A DNA stretch of 64,000 bases from Chrysemys picta bellii (GCF_011386835.1 NC_088800.1:12672572-12736571), one strand, 5' to 3'. Shown: positions 1 to 12,027, numbered from the stretch's first letter. Notes: generated by a model not told the origin, from the letters alone. Made by a program: numbers and translations.

Positions 1-488
1 GTGGTGGAGACGTGACCAGGGCACGCCTGCTTCCTGCTCATCCCTATCTGTTGGAATGGCTGGCAGCTAGTGAAAGATAGAAGAGCCTTCAGGCTGTTCA
101 AATATGCAGGGAACAAGCCAATGCCTGATGGCCCTAAGATCAGGGGAATGCAAAACCATATTGGCCCTCTCCCCCAAGCCAAGTACTCCTCGGCCAGTCC
201 AGAAAATTCTGCCTTCTATCTATGTGTGTGTCTGCCTAGCACAAGCTTCAAACATCACACGTGGATTTTGATCCAAAGCTGAATTCCCCCGAAGTTCAGA
301 GGTGTGTTAATCAGTGTTCTGGCTTGACTTCTGAATGGAGATACAGATCCGAACTTCCTCAAAGTTTGTGCGAGATGTTCAAATATAGTGCTGTGGTTCA
401 GACTCCCCTTTGATACAGGCATCTGCCATAGAAATGGTGCCACCTCAAGTGTGGAACACAGCAGCTGTTTAACAATACACCACAGGAA
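1..488. other. Unique DNA, nothing recognised
   Basis: There is no recognisable repeat, exon or RNA gene here. The short open frames on both strands have no familiar motif. Confidence 0.5.
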
Positions 489-605
489 GGTCCTGATTCT
501 GGTCATAATTCAGGAAAGCACTTAAAGATGTGCCTACGTTCTGTGGAAGTCAGTGCTTAATGTGAAGCATGTGCTTACGTGCTTTCCTGAATCAGGACCT
601 CTGAG
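489..605. repeat. Old palindromic repeat of the 'AAGCATGTGCTTA' type
   Basis: The left side reads TTCAGGAAAGCACTTAAAGA and the right side TGCTTACGTGCTTTCCTGAA. These are inverted relatives of each other around 540-575. A related stretch lies at 11930-11990. The pattern matches an ancient, widespread amniote interspersed palindrome, probably a decayed DNA transposon. The family name is uncertain. Confidence 0.45.
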
Positions 606-1716
606 CATGCACAACGCCCCCTGAACTGAATAGGAGGTGAGGGCACTTGACACTTTGCACAAGGTACTCAGTACTTTGCAGGAGTATAACTGCTCATTGA
701 AAAACCAGTACCACTGGCCCCTTGGCATGGTTAATAAAGATCTATTTCCTACCACTGTGCCTTTTTGCTGCATGACCTGTTGCTAATGAAATAGTCAGGA
801 TCTCGGGTTTAGATCTCATCTGAATGGTGGTGTCTTCAGTGTCATACTGCCCCTTAACTCCATACTGGGACATTGATTCATTACAGATTCAGTGGGATGC
901 ATCTGGGTTTTCCTTGAAGGTCTCTCTGACCAGGCCTGCTGCCGATTAGCTTGTGAGATTTAATAAGACCACAGCCCGATGTCATAAAGGGAGCAAAACA
1001 TACACACCACCATAGAAGAAAGAGAACATCAGCTGATTTTGCCTTTGAAGATGGCCACTGTTTAACAGCGATATAATAGAATCTACAGTACCTTCTGTTT
1101 AAGGGCAGTGTTCTTGTTTTTAACAGCATCTCACTTTTTACTTCATTTATGAGACTTTTATGGTTTATTACAGGCAACAACAAAAGGGGGGCCCTCACTG
1201 TGACCAATTGATTATGATAACAGGGCTATCCAGAGTAAACAATTAGACCACACACTAGACATCAGTCTCATCCCCATGTTTTCTCAACGTAAATGTCAGA
1301 ATATTGCAAATTCTGAATTTAAGAACTAAAATGTCATCAGAATTGCAGCTACAGTTACCAAATCAGCTTAATCTCTGTGGTCAGTCCTCTGTCTAGCTCG
1401 CTTCCATTCCGACTCAGGTGTTCAAGGTATGAACAGTTAAATGCCTCAGTGAATATCACATGAAGAATCCTTTTACCGATAAGAAACACAACCTCCTGTG
1501 ATTCGGTGGGATAATTCCCTTTTGTCCTCTAGCTCCGCTCTCTGTTTGAGCTAGCCCAGTAAACTATCCTTTTTATTTTAAAATCATCCTGCAGTAACAT
1601 CCCCTAAAACACTACAGCTTGCTATAACTTCCTGCAGTATTTGGGGCTAGTACCCTAGAATGTTAGTGACTACCATCACTTTCCTGGCATAGTTTGTGTT
1701 CTAAAGGGAGCATTTG
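606..1716. other. Unique DNA, nothing recognised
   Basis: AT-rich sequence without recognisable repeats. The longest open frame (minus strand, 881-1207) has no domain signature and is taken as chance. Confidence 0.5.
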
Positions 1717-2206
1717 TGTTAGAACAGAAGAGCTGCCATACTGGGTCAGACCAGGGCCCATCTGACTGTGGCCTACACTAGAGCTTTAGAGGGAGTGTAC
1801 AGAACAGAGCAATTATGGATCAATCCATCCCTATCTTTCACTCCCAGTTTTTGGTAGTCAGAAATTTAGCATTGCCCCAAGCCTGGGATTGCATCCCTGA
1901 CCATCTTGGCTAATAGCCATTGAGGGACCTATCCTCCATGAATGTATCCAGTTCTTTTTTTAACCTAATTATACTTTTGGCCATCACAACATCCTGCAGC
2001 CATGAGTTCTACAGATTAGCTGCACGTTGTGTGAAAAAGTTTTTCCTCTTATTTGTATTAAACCTGATATTTATTAATTTCATCAGGTGACCTCTGGATT
2101 TTGTATTGTGTGAAAGGGTAAATAACATTTCTCTATTCAATTTCTCCACATCATTAATGATTGTCTAGACCTTTATCATATTCTCTGAGTCATCTCTTTT
2201 CTAAAC

Positions 2207-2219
2207 TGATTAGCCCTAA
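2207..2219. repeat. Target-site duplication, left copy (13 bp)
   Basis: TGATTAGCCCTAA is repeated exactly at 2432-2444 on the other side of the fold-back retroposon. Its last bases overlap the A-tract end of the inverted arm. Only one copy is expected in the CR1 sequence. Confidence 0.9.
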
Positions 2220-2431
2220 AAAGCAACAGAGGGTCCTGTGGCACCTTTGAGACTAACAGAAGTACTGGGAGCATAAGCTTTCGTGGGTAAGAACCTCACT
2301 TCTTCAGATGCAAGTGAGGTTCTTACCCACGAAAGCTTATGCTCCCAGTACTTCTGTTAGTCTCAAAGGTGCCACAGGACCCTCTGTTGCTTTTTACAGA
2401 TTCAGACTAACACGGCTACCCCTCTGATACT
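2220..2431 (-). mobile_element. Fold-back SINE-type retroposon with perfect 84-bp arms
   Basis: Read on the minus strand, a head (2431-2396, ending in CTGAATCTGT) is followed by an A5 tract and a body (2395-2312). A 10-nt loop (2311-2302) follows, then an exact inverted copy of the body (2301-2218). The two arms agree at all 84 positions. The inverted arm stops at the A5 tract and lacks the head. The 13-bp direct repeat TGATTAGCCCTAA at 2207-2219 and 2432-2444 bounds the whole unit, so it inserted as one piece into the CR1. The head and body type is common in reptile genomes; I am unsure of the family name. Confidence 0.85.
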
Positions 2432-2444
2432 TGATTAGCCCTAA
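2432..2444. repeat. Target-site duplication, right copy (13 bp)
   Basis: Exact partner of 2207-2219. After it the host CR1 sequence resumes with TCTTTTTAGTGTCTCC. Confidence 0.9.
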
Positions 2445-2490
2445 TCTTTTTAGTGTCTCCTCCTATGGAAACTGCTAGAACCAGGTTTGT

Positions 2491-4261
2491 TCATTCCCTT
2501 ATTATCTGCAGAAAAGTATGTCACAGCAGAGTGTCTGAGAGCAAGATGTACAGAGATGTAATGTTTTTAACATTGGATTGATTCTGACAACAGTTACAAC
2601 ATTGTGATCCGTTTTCAAGATCACCGGAAGAAAGGACAAATGTAACAAACGAGAAATGTAATGTTAAACCTGAAAGAGAGTGCTTGGCCCATCTATTGGT
2701 TTTAATGAGGTCTGTGATGGCTTTGTATCTGAGACCCAGCTGATGGTAGCCTTTCAGGTTAACAATACCATACATACAGACACCATGGTCATTGATAAAG
2801 ATTAAACATAGCTCCTTCAGCACCAAAAGCAAAAACCTTACTGCTTGAGCTAAAGAAGAAACATTTATTAAGCCACTGTATTGTAAAAGCTATCTGAGAA
2901 TCAATAGGAGAAACTCATGTGAGGGTGAAATACACCCTTTCTCTTGGTTTCTGTCTCAAGGCAGTTATGCCTCCTTGAAAACTAGGTCAGGATATTTAAA
3001 GACCACAGGTAGTTGCCCAGGAAATTAGCACTTGGTTACAGAGAGCTGGCAGAATTCTTATTGAATCCTGATTCTGAAATGGATCTTAGCTGGATCTCGT
3101 GAGTCCCTCAAAGCACACCCCTGAAGAGTGTAATATGGTGGTAGCTTTTCTCCTCTTCCAGCTGTTGGAAATTAGGGAAAGCACCTAAGCACAGTACGTG
3201 ACTCATCTAATCAGCACAAATGATTTCATTAATCTTAAATAGACCAATCAGGCTACTGCATATTTTATAAAGTTTCTGGCACCTCAGCAGAGGAGTTCCT
3301 CTAGGGTGGAAACTGGGAGGAAAGGGGGTGGTTGTTGTCTACAACACTGATTCACAAAAGAATTAGGTAGTATGGTAGCTTAGTCCCTTAAGAATTGAGT
3401 TAGAAGTACTTGGTTCTGAGAAACTGAAATAATAGCTAGGGTGATGAAAGAGAGCTGGGATCCGGGCTTGTGGTTTGGTTAATGAGGTTTTTTTGTTAAC
3501 AGTATGCATAAGGGAAAATTCACTTTGCCCTGAGCTATGTGAGAAAGGGGGTCTTTATTTTTGTTAACCTTATTCTTTCCTGAGTGTGTCTTTCCTATCC
3601 TGCAGGTCCTCTAATCCCTATGGACAACTCCTTTTGCATCCTAGGTAATTTATCATTCCACTTGAAAAGTGGAAAATAGTTAAATAGTTTGTATGACTCA
3701 CAAATCTTTTTGTATATTTTACTCAGTGCCTGTGTGTAATGGGTAAAGCAACAACACAACTCAGCTACCTTCATCCAAAATGAAACAGTCCCTGAAACTT
3801 TTTTGAAGTGTAAAAAAAAAAAAAAAGTTTCAGTCAACTTCTTGTGGTGGCTGGCTTTCATCTGCTTTTGCACTTAAAGGGAAGCTGTCAGTTTAACTTA
3901 TAATTAAAGCCTTTACGTGTGTTGCAAACACCTGAGTTGGATTGAACATTTTATTTATTTTTAAACTCTTTGTGAGTTGAAGTGATAAAAATGTGAAACA
4001 CAAAAATAGCAGAACAGGCTTCTCCTGATGTAGGGCCTGAGTGCACTGGGACTGCTCACATGGGAGAAGTTATGGATGCTGTCCAGTGAGCTGTGTCCAT
4101 TACAAGCAATACAGTGTTCGTGAAATGTATCTATCCTAGTAAATCTCACAAGAGCTTGCGACAGCAGCTCACCTGGTCTGCTTTGAGTCCAAAGCTTCCT
4201 CCATGTTGTCATCAAATAAAACAATTAGTGATCAAATAATTCAATAAAAAGGGGCTAAAAC
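2491..4261. other. Unique DNA, nothing recognised
   Basis: No repeat family or exon is evident. There is an A14 run near 3811-3825. The open frames at 2521-2832 and 3595-3873 (minus strand) show no family motif. Confidence 0.45.
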
Positions 4262-4735
4262 AGTGTGGTTTTGTAGTGAAAGCTCTGGTCTGGGGCTCAG
4301 AAGAACTGGATTCCTTTTTCATGCTTTTTTTGTCCTGGATTTCCTATGTGATCTTGAGTAAATCACCTAATCACTTTGTACCTCAGTCCCCCATCTATAA
4401 AATGGAGTTACCAATACTACCTTTCTGCCCTGCTTTACCTGTCCTGTTTAGACTGTAAGCTTTTTAGTGCAGTAACTGTCCATCATTCTATGTATGTACC
4501 ACACTGAGGACAAGGGGGCCTTGATTTTGGTAGGAACTATGTGTACTACCATAAGGCCGCTCACAGAATCCAACAAAGCATTCAGCAATGGTAATACAAA
4601 TATAACCCCTTTGGGGCAGGGACAATCTTTTTGTTCTGTGTTTTTACAGGGCTGAGAACAGTGGGTCATGGTCCACAATTAGGGCTCCCAGGAGCTCTGA
4701 TAGAATAAGTCTAAATAATAACAACATCCAGAATC
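4262..4735 (+). mobile_element. MIR-like CORE-SINE, old, with a second 3' fragment
   Basis: The order is typical of MIR-type SINEs. A degenerate tRNA-like head (GTAGTGAAAGCTCTGGTCTG) comes first, then GTGATCTTGAGTAAATCACC and CCATCTATAAAATGGAG from the core, then TTTAGACTGTAAGCTTTTTA from the 3' part. A second related 3' piece follows from about 4605 (GGGGCAGGGACAATC). It is much diverged, as expected for a family older than the turtles. Confidence 0.6.
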
Positions 4736-6582
4736 ACCTATGACCTGCAATTGACTTCACGTGAGCACAGGGGTTGGCTTGCACACACCAAAGTTGCAAG
4801 ACTAGGGCCTATATTTTTAATGAAAATGGTGATCAAAGGGTTCAGCCATCCCACCAAAGATTTGTGATACTGTTGCTGCAAATCAGTATAATCTAGTGCT
4901 CAGATGAAAAAGCCAATGTTCTGATGTTCCCCATAACAGGCGGGAAGCATTTGCATAGAATTCAAAAGAGCTAGTAGTAATAATAATGAATGAATTCTAA
5001 AGTTTAAATCTCCAATGGAGTCTTTCATGTAAAGAATTCAATACTGCACAAAACTACATGCTAAACTGGTTAAAGAATATCTGTTGAATAATGCATTTTG
5101 TGCATTTTATAATATTTGAAAAAAAATTAACTACTTGCCTGGATCTTTATACAACACCACTCTGGGGTGGAAGGTGGCAGGCAGTACACTGCACAACAGT
5201 GTTTGGATAGGAAGGAAAATTTTGATCAAAGACAATAGAGTAAGCCCTTAACCTTGGGAAGAGAGACCGAGGTTTTATACTGTGTACACAGAGCAGACAA
5301 CATATCAGTATTTAAGGTCTCGACGGAATTGTTAAAGAACATTACAAGCCCTGCACTATCTGTGCAAAGAGACTGAGGATCTGTCTAGAGGGATGTAATA
5401 TAAGGGTTAATAAAAAGCCAAAGTGTAAAAGCAATTTCAGTTCTTTGCTAATCCTGTACACTGTACTGTCCTGTAAATCCATTTGCAAGCTCGCTCAGCA
5501 TGGTACATTGCTCTGTGTGCCTTTTACATTATAGAAGAGTATTTTATCGTTTGACTAACTTTATAGGAATTTTGAAAGCAGCCAGTTCCAAGCTGCTGTC
5601 TCTAGATAAAGTCCTGGGGGCTGCACTTCTTGGAAGTGTGGGATTTGTGCCTTTAGTAAGGGGCTGTTTTTCTATTGACACACAACGACATGCCTGGAAT
5701 ACTGTACACCATGGGAGGAGGAGATCAAATGAAGGGTTTTCAGAGCAGGATGCCCTAGATTTTCTTGTCACAGATGATCCTTCTGGTGACCTTTTCTGCT
5801 GCTGGCAGGCTTGCGCTCTCATCGCTTAATTCTCTGCTCTTCAATGTTTAGAGACAGACGCTCCGCCCCTGGACTCCCTACCCTGTTTATCTGGGACCTA
5901 TTTCTTCATTTGATATTGCACCCCCACCCCCTTTTCACTAACATCCGCACTGCTGCTGCTACGGTTAATGGATGCATGGTCCAGGCAGCTGCTAAGAGAT
6001 TACAGATCAGAGGAAATTCATTGGACCCAGTTCATCCCTGTGATGGAGCTGGCTTGAGTGTCTCCTATGCTGGGGCTGCCAGAAGCTGGTTTGGCACTTG
6101 GTGCAAGCTAGACCACCCTATCAGCTGTTCAAACTTGTGCCTCCATAAGCCCAGGAAATAGCCAGGGCAAAGTAAAACCCCAGCCATGTCCCTGGCATAT
6201 CTTCTGTGGCCAGAGCTCCTGTGTGGGCGGGAACCAGCTCTGTACCTGCTAGAGTGGCCCATGAAGCTAGAGGCACTCCTTAAAGGGGTCCTATAGCTGC
6301 TTTGTGGCCACGTTGCACCAATGTAGCCAGCACAAAGAAGCAACAGGACAGCACTGAGTCAGGCCTATTGACTTGAACAGGAAGGTTCGGAGGGGGTCAG
6401 GACTAAGTGGGGGATGGACAAGTTCTAATAAATGAAGAATAGGACTGTCTGGCCCTGATGTAGCTGGTGACTGCCTCTGCTTCCTGAGACCCCTGTAACT
6501 ACTCCCTTGTGGAATCACATCTTTCTCTTGTGGTAACTGGCCCTCCAATGTGCTTATTCTCCTGTTGCGTGTTGTCTAAATG
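4736..6582. other. Unique DNA, nothing recognised
   Basis: No repeats are recognised. A 109-codon open frame at 5500-5829 (plus strand) overlaps an equally long antisense frame, has no known motif and sits in non-repetitive DNA. I see no splice-bounded exon. Confidence 0.4.
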
Positions 6583-6662
6583 CTAGACTGTGAGCTCTCT
6601 GGGGAAGGCATTGTCTTTGTGTTATTTGTACAGTAACCAATGCAATGGGGCGCTGATATTTT
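6583..6662 (+). mobile_element. MIR-like SINE, 3' fragment
   Basis: CTAGACTGTGAGCTCTCTGG followed by GGGAAGGCATTGTCTTTGTG and TGTACAGTAACCAATGC is the recurring amniote MIR-like 3' segment. The head and core are missing. Confidence 0.5.
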
Positions 6663-8109
6663 TTCATGGCCTCTAGCCACCATTGCAACAGAAATAATAA
6701 TTAATGAATAACAACAATGACCAAAGATTTAACTAAAACTTTGTAACCAAATCAAATTGAAACTTTTCAGGAGTTGGGTTAATTGTGCTTGTTCTATATT
6801 TCTGTGCAATTCTAGGGTAAAGCCAGGACTGGACGTTTTTAGGAAAAGGGAAGGCAACAATGGAATATCTCATGAGCAAGCTTGCTCTTCTGCGATTTCA
6901 TCTACTTTGCAGATCCAAGAGAGCTGAATAATTAGGAAGGGAACCAATTCAGACTGTCCTTTAATTTCCATGTGCCTTTGCATTTCCTAGCGTTATCCTG
7001 GGTGAGAAGTCGGAATGCTGACAACCCAGGGGACACGTTTTTCTCCCTGAATCTCCCACCTGTTCGAACAAGGCTTGGACAGTGTTTAGTTGCTTAACTG
7101 AACTGGACTGGAACGCAAGCACTTTGATGATTCACCCATGAATATTCTCGAGGGATGCTGTTTTGGTGAGTTACCCACACTGAAAAATAAGAGACTCGCA
7201 CGCTATTTTAATAAATTAATTATTGCTTACAAAACTCTTTGGAGATATAAATTATTACCTTTCTATTTCAGGGAGTTGATTTTCATTCACGATCCCTGGG
7301 ATTCACGTGTAATAGGGATGCACTCTGCCACAGAGCATCTGTGATTAGTCATCCCCATTCTAAATGAACTGCCATTTACTATGAATTCATTAGAAGAGGA
7401 TGCAGCAAGGTTCCTGCCCACAGCAGTCCTAGACATACAAGCATTTATGAAATATTGTGCCAGCCTGAGACTCTACAGCCTTTTTCAAGCCCCATAGTTT
7501 CCACACTAAAGTCACTGCTTGCTAAGGCGCGGCGTTGGGAAGTTGGACAAAAAATAGCTAGCTCAGCAGAACTGCTCATTGCAATTGACCTTGCATCTTG
7601 TCCTTTATCCTCTGGCATGCTTGGTGTTAGGATCTTCTCTACCCCGAACAAGGGCCAATTCATTCTGAACAAGAGAAAGTTGTCAGGCTGTAAAGGAATT
7701 ACTGGGGACATGGGAACTTAATTAGCAAAAGCCCATTGAAGTCAGTGTGAATTTTGCCAGTGGTTTCAATGAGGCCAGGATTTAGCCATAAGAAACGAGC
7801 TGAACGTTTTTGAGGTTTCATTCCATTTGGATAAGTACCAACAGTTTGTTTGCTTATCCGGGAGCCTTTTATCAGCAGCAAATACCCCGAGAAAAGCCTT
7901 TTGTGTGGCATGGGATGAACAGATCGAGCCCACATGGAATAAGTTGTTACAGTTTCTCTTCTTAGGAGCACAAACACCCATTTTGCATTTATTTACACTA
8001 GACTGGGCCACCAACGAAAGAGTAAGAAGAAAGGAACTTTTAATTGAGAATTTCATGATGAAGGAATTAACATGCTACTTATGGCTTATCCCAGATGAGC
8101 TAACTGATG
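6663..8109. other. Mostly unique DNA; short old palindromic repeat at 7722-7790
   Basis: The stretch 7722-7790 carries CCATTGAAGTCAGTGTG and its inverted relative TTTCAATGAGG, a motif that recurs across the window. Elsewhere nothing is recognised. The open frames at 7455-7721 and 7827-8210 are chance; the latter runs into a CR1 end. Confidence 0.4.
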
Positions 8110-8242
8110 AATGGATGAAGGTCATCCATTACCATTTAGTCCCTCTGAAGCACCTGACACTGGCCACTGTCAGAAGACAGGATACTGTGCTAGATGGACC
8201 TTTGGTCTGACCCAGTATGGCCGTTCTTATGTTATGTTCTTA
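8110..8242 (+). mobile_element. CR1 LINE, short 3' end
   Basis: TCCCTCTGAAGCACCTGACA, GGATACTGTGCTAGATGGAC and GACCCAGTATGGCCGTTCTT form the CR1 3' untranslated end, finishing with TTATGTTATGTTCTTA. Only about 130 bp remain, a strong 5' truncation. No target duplication is visible. Confidence 0.85.
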
Positions 8243-8441
8243 GGAGTGTTAGCAATAGTGTGGCTGACCCTTTACAGAGCTTACAGAGGGTCATGCCGGA
8301 AGCATACCTACAATAATTGATACAGTTAAGATCTATCCTTCCTCAGTCAAGAATCTGAATCTGATTTACCAATAATCTGATTCTGAGGGGGCATGAGGGA
8401 TCCATGCATGAAGAGGAAATACTACTCTGCAGGCTGACTTA

Positions 8442-8662
8442 GGCCTGGTCTACAGTAGGAAATGAGGCTGATATAACTACATCACTCAGGGGTGTGAAAA
8501 ATCCACACTGCTGAGCAATGCAGTTAAACCAACCTAAACCCTGGTGCAGACAGTGCTAAGATAATGGGAGAATTCTCCTGTCGACCTAGTTACTGCCTCG
8601 CAGGGAGGTAGAGTACCTACACCAACAAGAGCTGCTGTAATGTTTTAAATATACACAAGGCC
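8442..8662. mobile_element. PIF/Harbinger-like non-autonomous DNA transposon
   Basis: The left terminus is GGCCTGGTCTACAG and the right terminus is a degenerate inverted relative (ATACACAAGGCC). A TTA target duplication flanks it at 8439-8441 and 8663-8665. No transposase is encoded. Termini of this type recur at 10700, 12755, 25577, 28353 and 59873. Confidence 0.65.
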
Positions 8663-8665
8663 TTA

Positions 8666-9077
8666 ATAAACCTATCCCCCAAAAACCTCTTAGGTCCCAG
8701 TAAAATGGAAACCTGTGCTATGCAAACAATAAATATTTTTGTTTTAAAATAATGATTCCCCTGTTTCTAGGCCCAGAATGGGAACGACCATTAGAAATAA
8801 CATTTTTGGGACCGCTAAATGAGACATCAACCACAAACTTTTTGAGTTGTTTCTGGAATCTAGAACCCCTCATATTCCCATGGGTTCTAAATTTGGGAAA
8901 CTTACTTTTCCCAGCCCTACTCACCATTTTCAGAGGCAGAGACAATCCAAAGGTCATAGCATGTGAAAGCATGACCCTCCCTTTAAAAGCCACACACAAG
9001 AATTATATTGCAACCTGGCTGCCTTCCACAAGGCTCATAATGTCTGTGCAAAAAAGGGAAACCCCCAGCTCAGAGAG
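8666..9077. other. Unique DNA, nothing recognised
   Basis: The open frame 8752-9240 begins here but runs into the transposon at 9086, and the minus strand is equally open, so it is not treated as a gene. Confidence 0.4.
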
Positions 9078-9085
9078 ATTGGAGG

Positions 9086-9322
9086 CAGGGGCGTCTCCAG
9101 GCACCAGAGCAGCAAGCATATGCCTGGGGCGTCAAGCCACGGGGGTCGGCATGCTGGTGGCCGTGAGGGCAGCAGTCAGGCAGCCTTCGGCGGCAATTTG
9201 GCGGCGGATCACCTGCAGAAACGCGGCCGAATTCGTGTGACCAGCGGACCGCCCGCAGGCGTGCCACCAAAGGCCGCCTGACTGCCGTGCTTGGGGCGGC
9301 AAAAAACTTAGAGCCGCCCCTG
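9086..9322. mobile_element. hAT-like non-autonomous element, GC-rich
   Basis: Termini CAGGGGCGTCTCCAGG and TTAGAGCCGCCCCTG are inverted relatives. The 8-bp flanks are ATTGGAGG (9078-9085) and ATTGGAAG (9323-9330), with one mismatch. The interior is GC-rich and non-coding. The elements at 22818 and 41976 have similar ends. Confidence 0.75.
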
Positions 9323-9330
9323 ATTGGAAG

Positions 9331-9549
9331 AAGCATAAAATTAAAACGAAGACACCGACAAGTAATTTGTCATTACAACAACATTAAGCAGTTTATTTAC
9401 CACTGGACTAGAGTCTTCATATAGGCCAAATGGATCCCTGCAGAGCAGAATGTGCACAAAAACTCTGGGATTGGAAATGGTGCTGAGAAATTGCTAATTA
9501 TCCTAAAACAGAATTTTTGGCAGTTACAAAACCAGAGAGGGGCCCAAGT
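9331..9549. other. Short unique spacer
   Basis: It separates two hAT elements. No repeat or gene is recognised. Confidence 0.4.
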
Positions 9550-9557
9550 GACAAAAT

Positions 9558-9661
9558 TAGTGGTTCTCAAACTGGGGCCGCCACTTGTGTAGGGAAAGCC
9601 TCTGGCGGGCCGGGCAGGGGCTTTCTCTACCCAAGCGGCGGCCCCAGTTTGAGAAACACTG
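9558..9661. mobile_element. Short hAT palindrome, internally deleted
   Basis: The ends TAGTGGTTCTCAAACTGGGG and CCCCAGTTTGAGAAACACTG are terminal inverted repeats of the hAT CAGTGGTTCTCAAA type. The 8-bp duplication GACAAAAT is exact at 9550-9557 and 9662-9669. Only 104 bp long, it is a deletion form of the 310-333 bp elements at 24806, 26448 and 45473. Confidence 0.9.
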
Positions 9662-9669
9662 GACAAAAT

Positions 9670-10696
9670 AGAGATCTGGAATCTAATCCCTGTAAAGTGG
9701 CAGATATTTTGTATCCAGGGTTTTGGTTCAGGCCCATCTCTATAGAGAACATTCCTGGATTTTAATTTTTGTTTTTTCAGGACAGCTCTGTTGCCCAAAA
9801 AACAGCCTTGGAGTCTTGTCTTGCACCAACTATCGGTAAGAAAAGAAGATACTGATGTACATTGGAAGCTCAATGCAGTGTGACTCTTGGACACTCATCT
9901 CAGTAAAACTATTTGAAATATGGGTGTTAAAGAAGTTAAAGAAAAATGTGGGTGGAAAACATCTGGGGTATGTGCAGGTAATGAGTGAGAAAGAAAAAAG
10001 AGAGAACCCAAAGCTCTGGGTGAATGTGAGTGTGGTGACAGTGTGGCACCAGTGAGGTGAGGATATCACTAGAGATAAGAGTGGCACTATTGATGTGAAT
10101 GTCACTAGATGCTGTAGCACACGTGAACACTGAATGGAAAATAGATTATTTCTTTTAACCACAGCCCAATTAATCAGCTGCAACTGGAGTTCTCCCAGAC
10201 AAATATTTCTGATATCGGCTAAGCATGATGGTAGATTATTAAACTGGATCTTTTCCTTTTATGTCAGGGCAGTTGTAGGACTCTCAGGGATTTCCATCAG
10301 ATTGAAGGGAAGCGGACACTAGTACATCATGTCAGCATGTATGTATCCAACAAACATGTCAGGGATCAAAATGCACACAGCTTTGTCTTTACCTGATGGG
10401 ATGGAACTGATTAGCAGACATTCCCTGTCCTGGAGGAATAGTAAATCCCATTTCAGACACCGTGTGTGATCAGTGAAAGTTTTGCTTTTGGCATGGGAGA
10501 CATCTGTATCACGGTTCTATTGCCAGGGCTTGACTGCAACGTCAGAGCGCTGAGAGGCTGAGCCAGTCGTCCCTGAAATTACTCTGGACATCATCCACCC
10601 ATGAGCAGCAAAGATTTATTTTCAGGTCAGTCGTCTTATTTGAAAAAGAATTATGAGGGTTTCTTTCAGGAGTGGATATTTGTGTTCATGAAAGTG
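9670..10696. other. Unique DNA, nothing recognised
   Basis: AT-rich. Open frames on both strands around 9830-10183 mirror each other and have no motif. Confidence 0.4.
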
Positions 10697-10699
10697 TAA

Positions 10700-10924
10700 G
10701 GGCTTGTCTACAGAGGAGATTTTTTCAGTTATGAGGGTATAATTATACTAGTATAGTTAAACTTCTAAACTGCTTCCAAGTGATATAATATAAGCTACAT
10801 CAGAGAAAGGCGCTCATATCAGTAAAAGTGTTCAGACAGGGAGTTATACACTGGTATAGCTACAGCAGTTTAAATTCACACACTACCTTACACCAATATA
10901 ACTTCCCCATGTTGACAAACTCTT
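10700..10924. mobile_element. PIF/Harbinger-like non-autonomous element, decayed
   Basis: The left end GGGCTTGTCTACAG follows TAA (10697-10699). The interior has TATAGTTAAAC and CACTGGTATAGC, typical of this short family. The right end around ATGTTGACAAACTC is a degenerate inverted copy, so the boundary is approximate. No coding capacity. Confidence 0.5.
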
Positions 10925-12027
10925 CGATATACACACTTCTGGAAACCAAAGTCTTGCCTTATTTAACCTGTTAGCTAGTTACAGTAGGGCAACTGCGGTG
11001 TGGACTCAGCCCTGGACATCTTCTGAGCAGAAATTACCAAATAGGTCATAATAATGGGAGCTATAAATATCTGTCCCCTGAGAACTGAGTGAGGAGGGGA
11101 CTCATCCCCCGTAAATCCCATTTCACCGAACATGACTTGAACTCTATTCCTTCAGGGTAGAAAGCGAGGACTCTGTCCACTAATTCATGACAACCATCCA
11201 AACTTTCTTCTCTTGGGATGAAGGGCTTTGAACATATTGTGGAACTGCAGATTGTATTTTTGAAGTTGGGATGCAAGAAAAAATAATGTAGAGCAAGCAG
11301 TAAACCAACATTCATTTTTAAGTCTCACTCCCACTAATCACTGTTTGCTTATTCCACCTATAAATCTCCTTCTGATCCACAGACTTGTTTAAAACAAGCT
11401 GACAGCTCTCGGCTTGTTTTTCTCTCTTTCTCTCCTTCATATTCTCCTAGGTAATTGCCACACAAACTGTACAAGGCAGCTTGAAAAATCCATTTGTATT
11501 AAATAATATGATTAGAAGGCAGAGACAATTGGCTGAAGGTCTTTTATCTTTCATATGACAGGTGCCCACTTTAGACTCCCGAACACATACTAGTGTAATC
11601 ACTGGCTTTGACATTCAAGGGCCACTATTAAAAACAAAAGGAGAAGAATGCAGTGAGGGGAATTTTGTGTGTGTGTGAAGTGGGTGGGCGAAGGATCAGC
11701 AGCTGTTCTTTCATTAGTTTTCCATTAACTATTAAGAGTGTGTGGTGCATTCGTGCAGCAGTCAAAGTTATTAAACTGCCCAATGCCATCTGATTGGGTA
11801 TGTGGAAGGCAATATCAGAAGGACAGTTAACATTAGGCAGCTAGGAAGACCATGGGCCAGCTAGTGTCTTGGGGGTGTAATTTATATGTCAAGAAGTGGA
11901 TCTCAGTGAGTACAAGACAGACTAAAGCCCCAACCCAGCAAAGCAAATAAGCATGTGCTTAACTTTAAGCAAGGGAAAAGTCTCAGATTCAGCCCTGGAT
12001 CCGGGCCTGTGTTAATGAAATGTAATG
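10925..12027. other. Mostly unique DNA; old palindromic repeat fragment at 11930-11990
   Basis: At 11950-11970 the stretch AAGCATGTGCTTAACTTTAA belongs to the same ancient palindrome as 489-605. Nothing else is recognised. Confidence 0.4.

Larger units (their letters stand above)
1717..2490 (-). mobile_element. CR1 LINE, 3' end, old copy interrupted by a SINE
   Basis: On the plus strand the block starts with CATACTGGGTCAGACCAGGG, the reverse complement of the CR1 3' end. It continues through TAGCCATTGAGGGACCTATC and TCCATGAATGTATCCAGTTC into the region matching the ORF2 C-terminus (TTGTGTGAAAAAGTTTTTCC), so the element lies on the minus strand. It is diverged and has no open frame. It is split at 2207-2444 by a palindromic retroposon and its duplicated target; removing these rejoins the CR1. 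The 5' truncation near 2490 is typical of CR1. Confidence 0.85.

Noticed and set aside
2218..2395. Two independent SINEs inserted head-to-head
   Set aside because: Only one head and one pair of target duplications exist, and they enclose both arms; two insertions would leave two sets.
5500..5829. 109-codon frame in unique DNA
   Set aside because: An antisense frame of similar length overlaps it, there is no motif or splice context, and it is within the length expected by chance in 64 kb.
8752..9240. 162-codon open frame on the plus strand
   Set aside because: It runs from unique DNA into the transposon at 9086, which is inserted sequence with its own duplication, so it is not one ancestral gene.
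9397..9894. 165-codon open frame on the minus strand
   Set aside because: It crosses the hAT element at 9558-9661 and its flanks with no domain signature.
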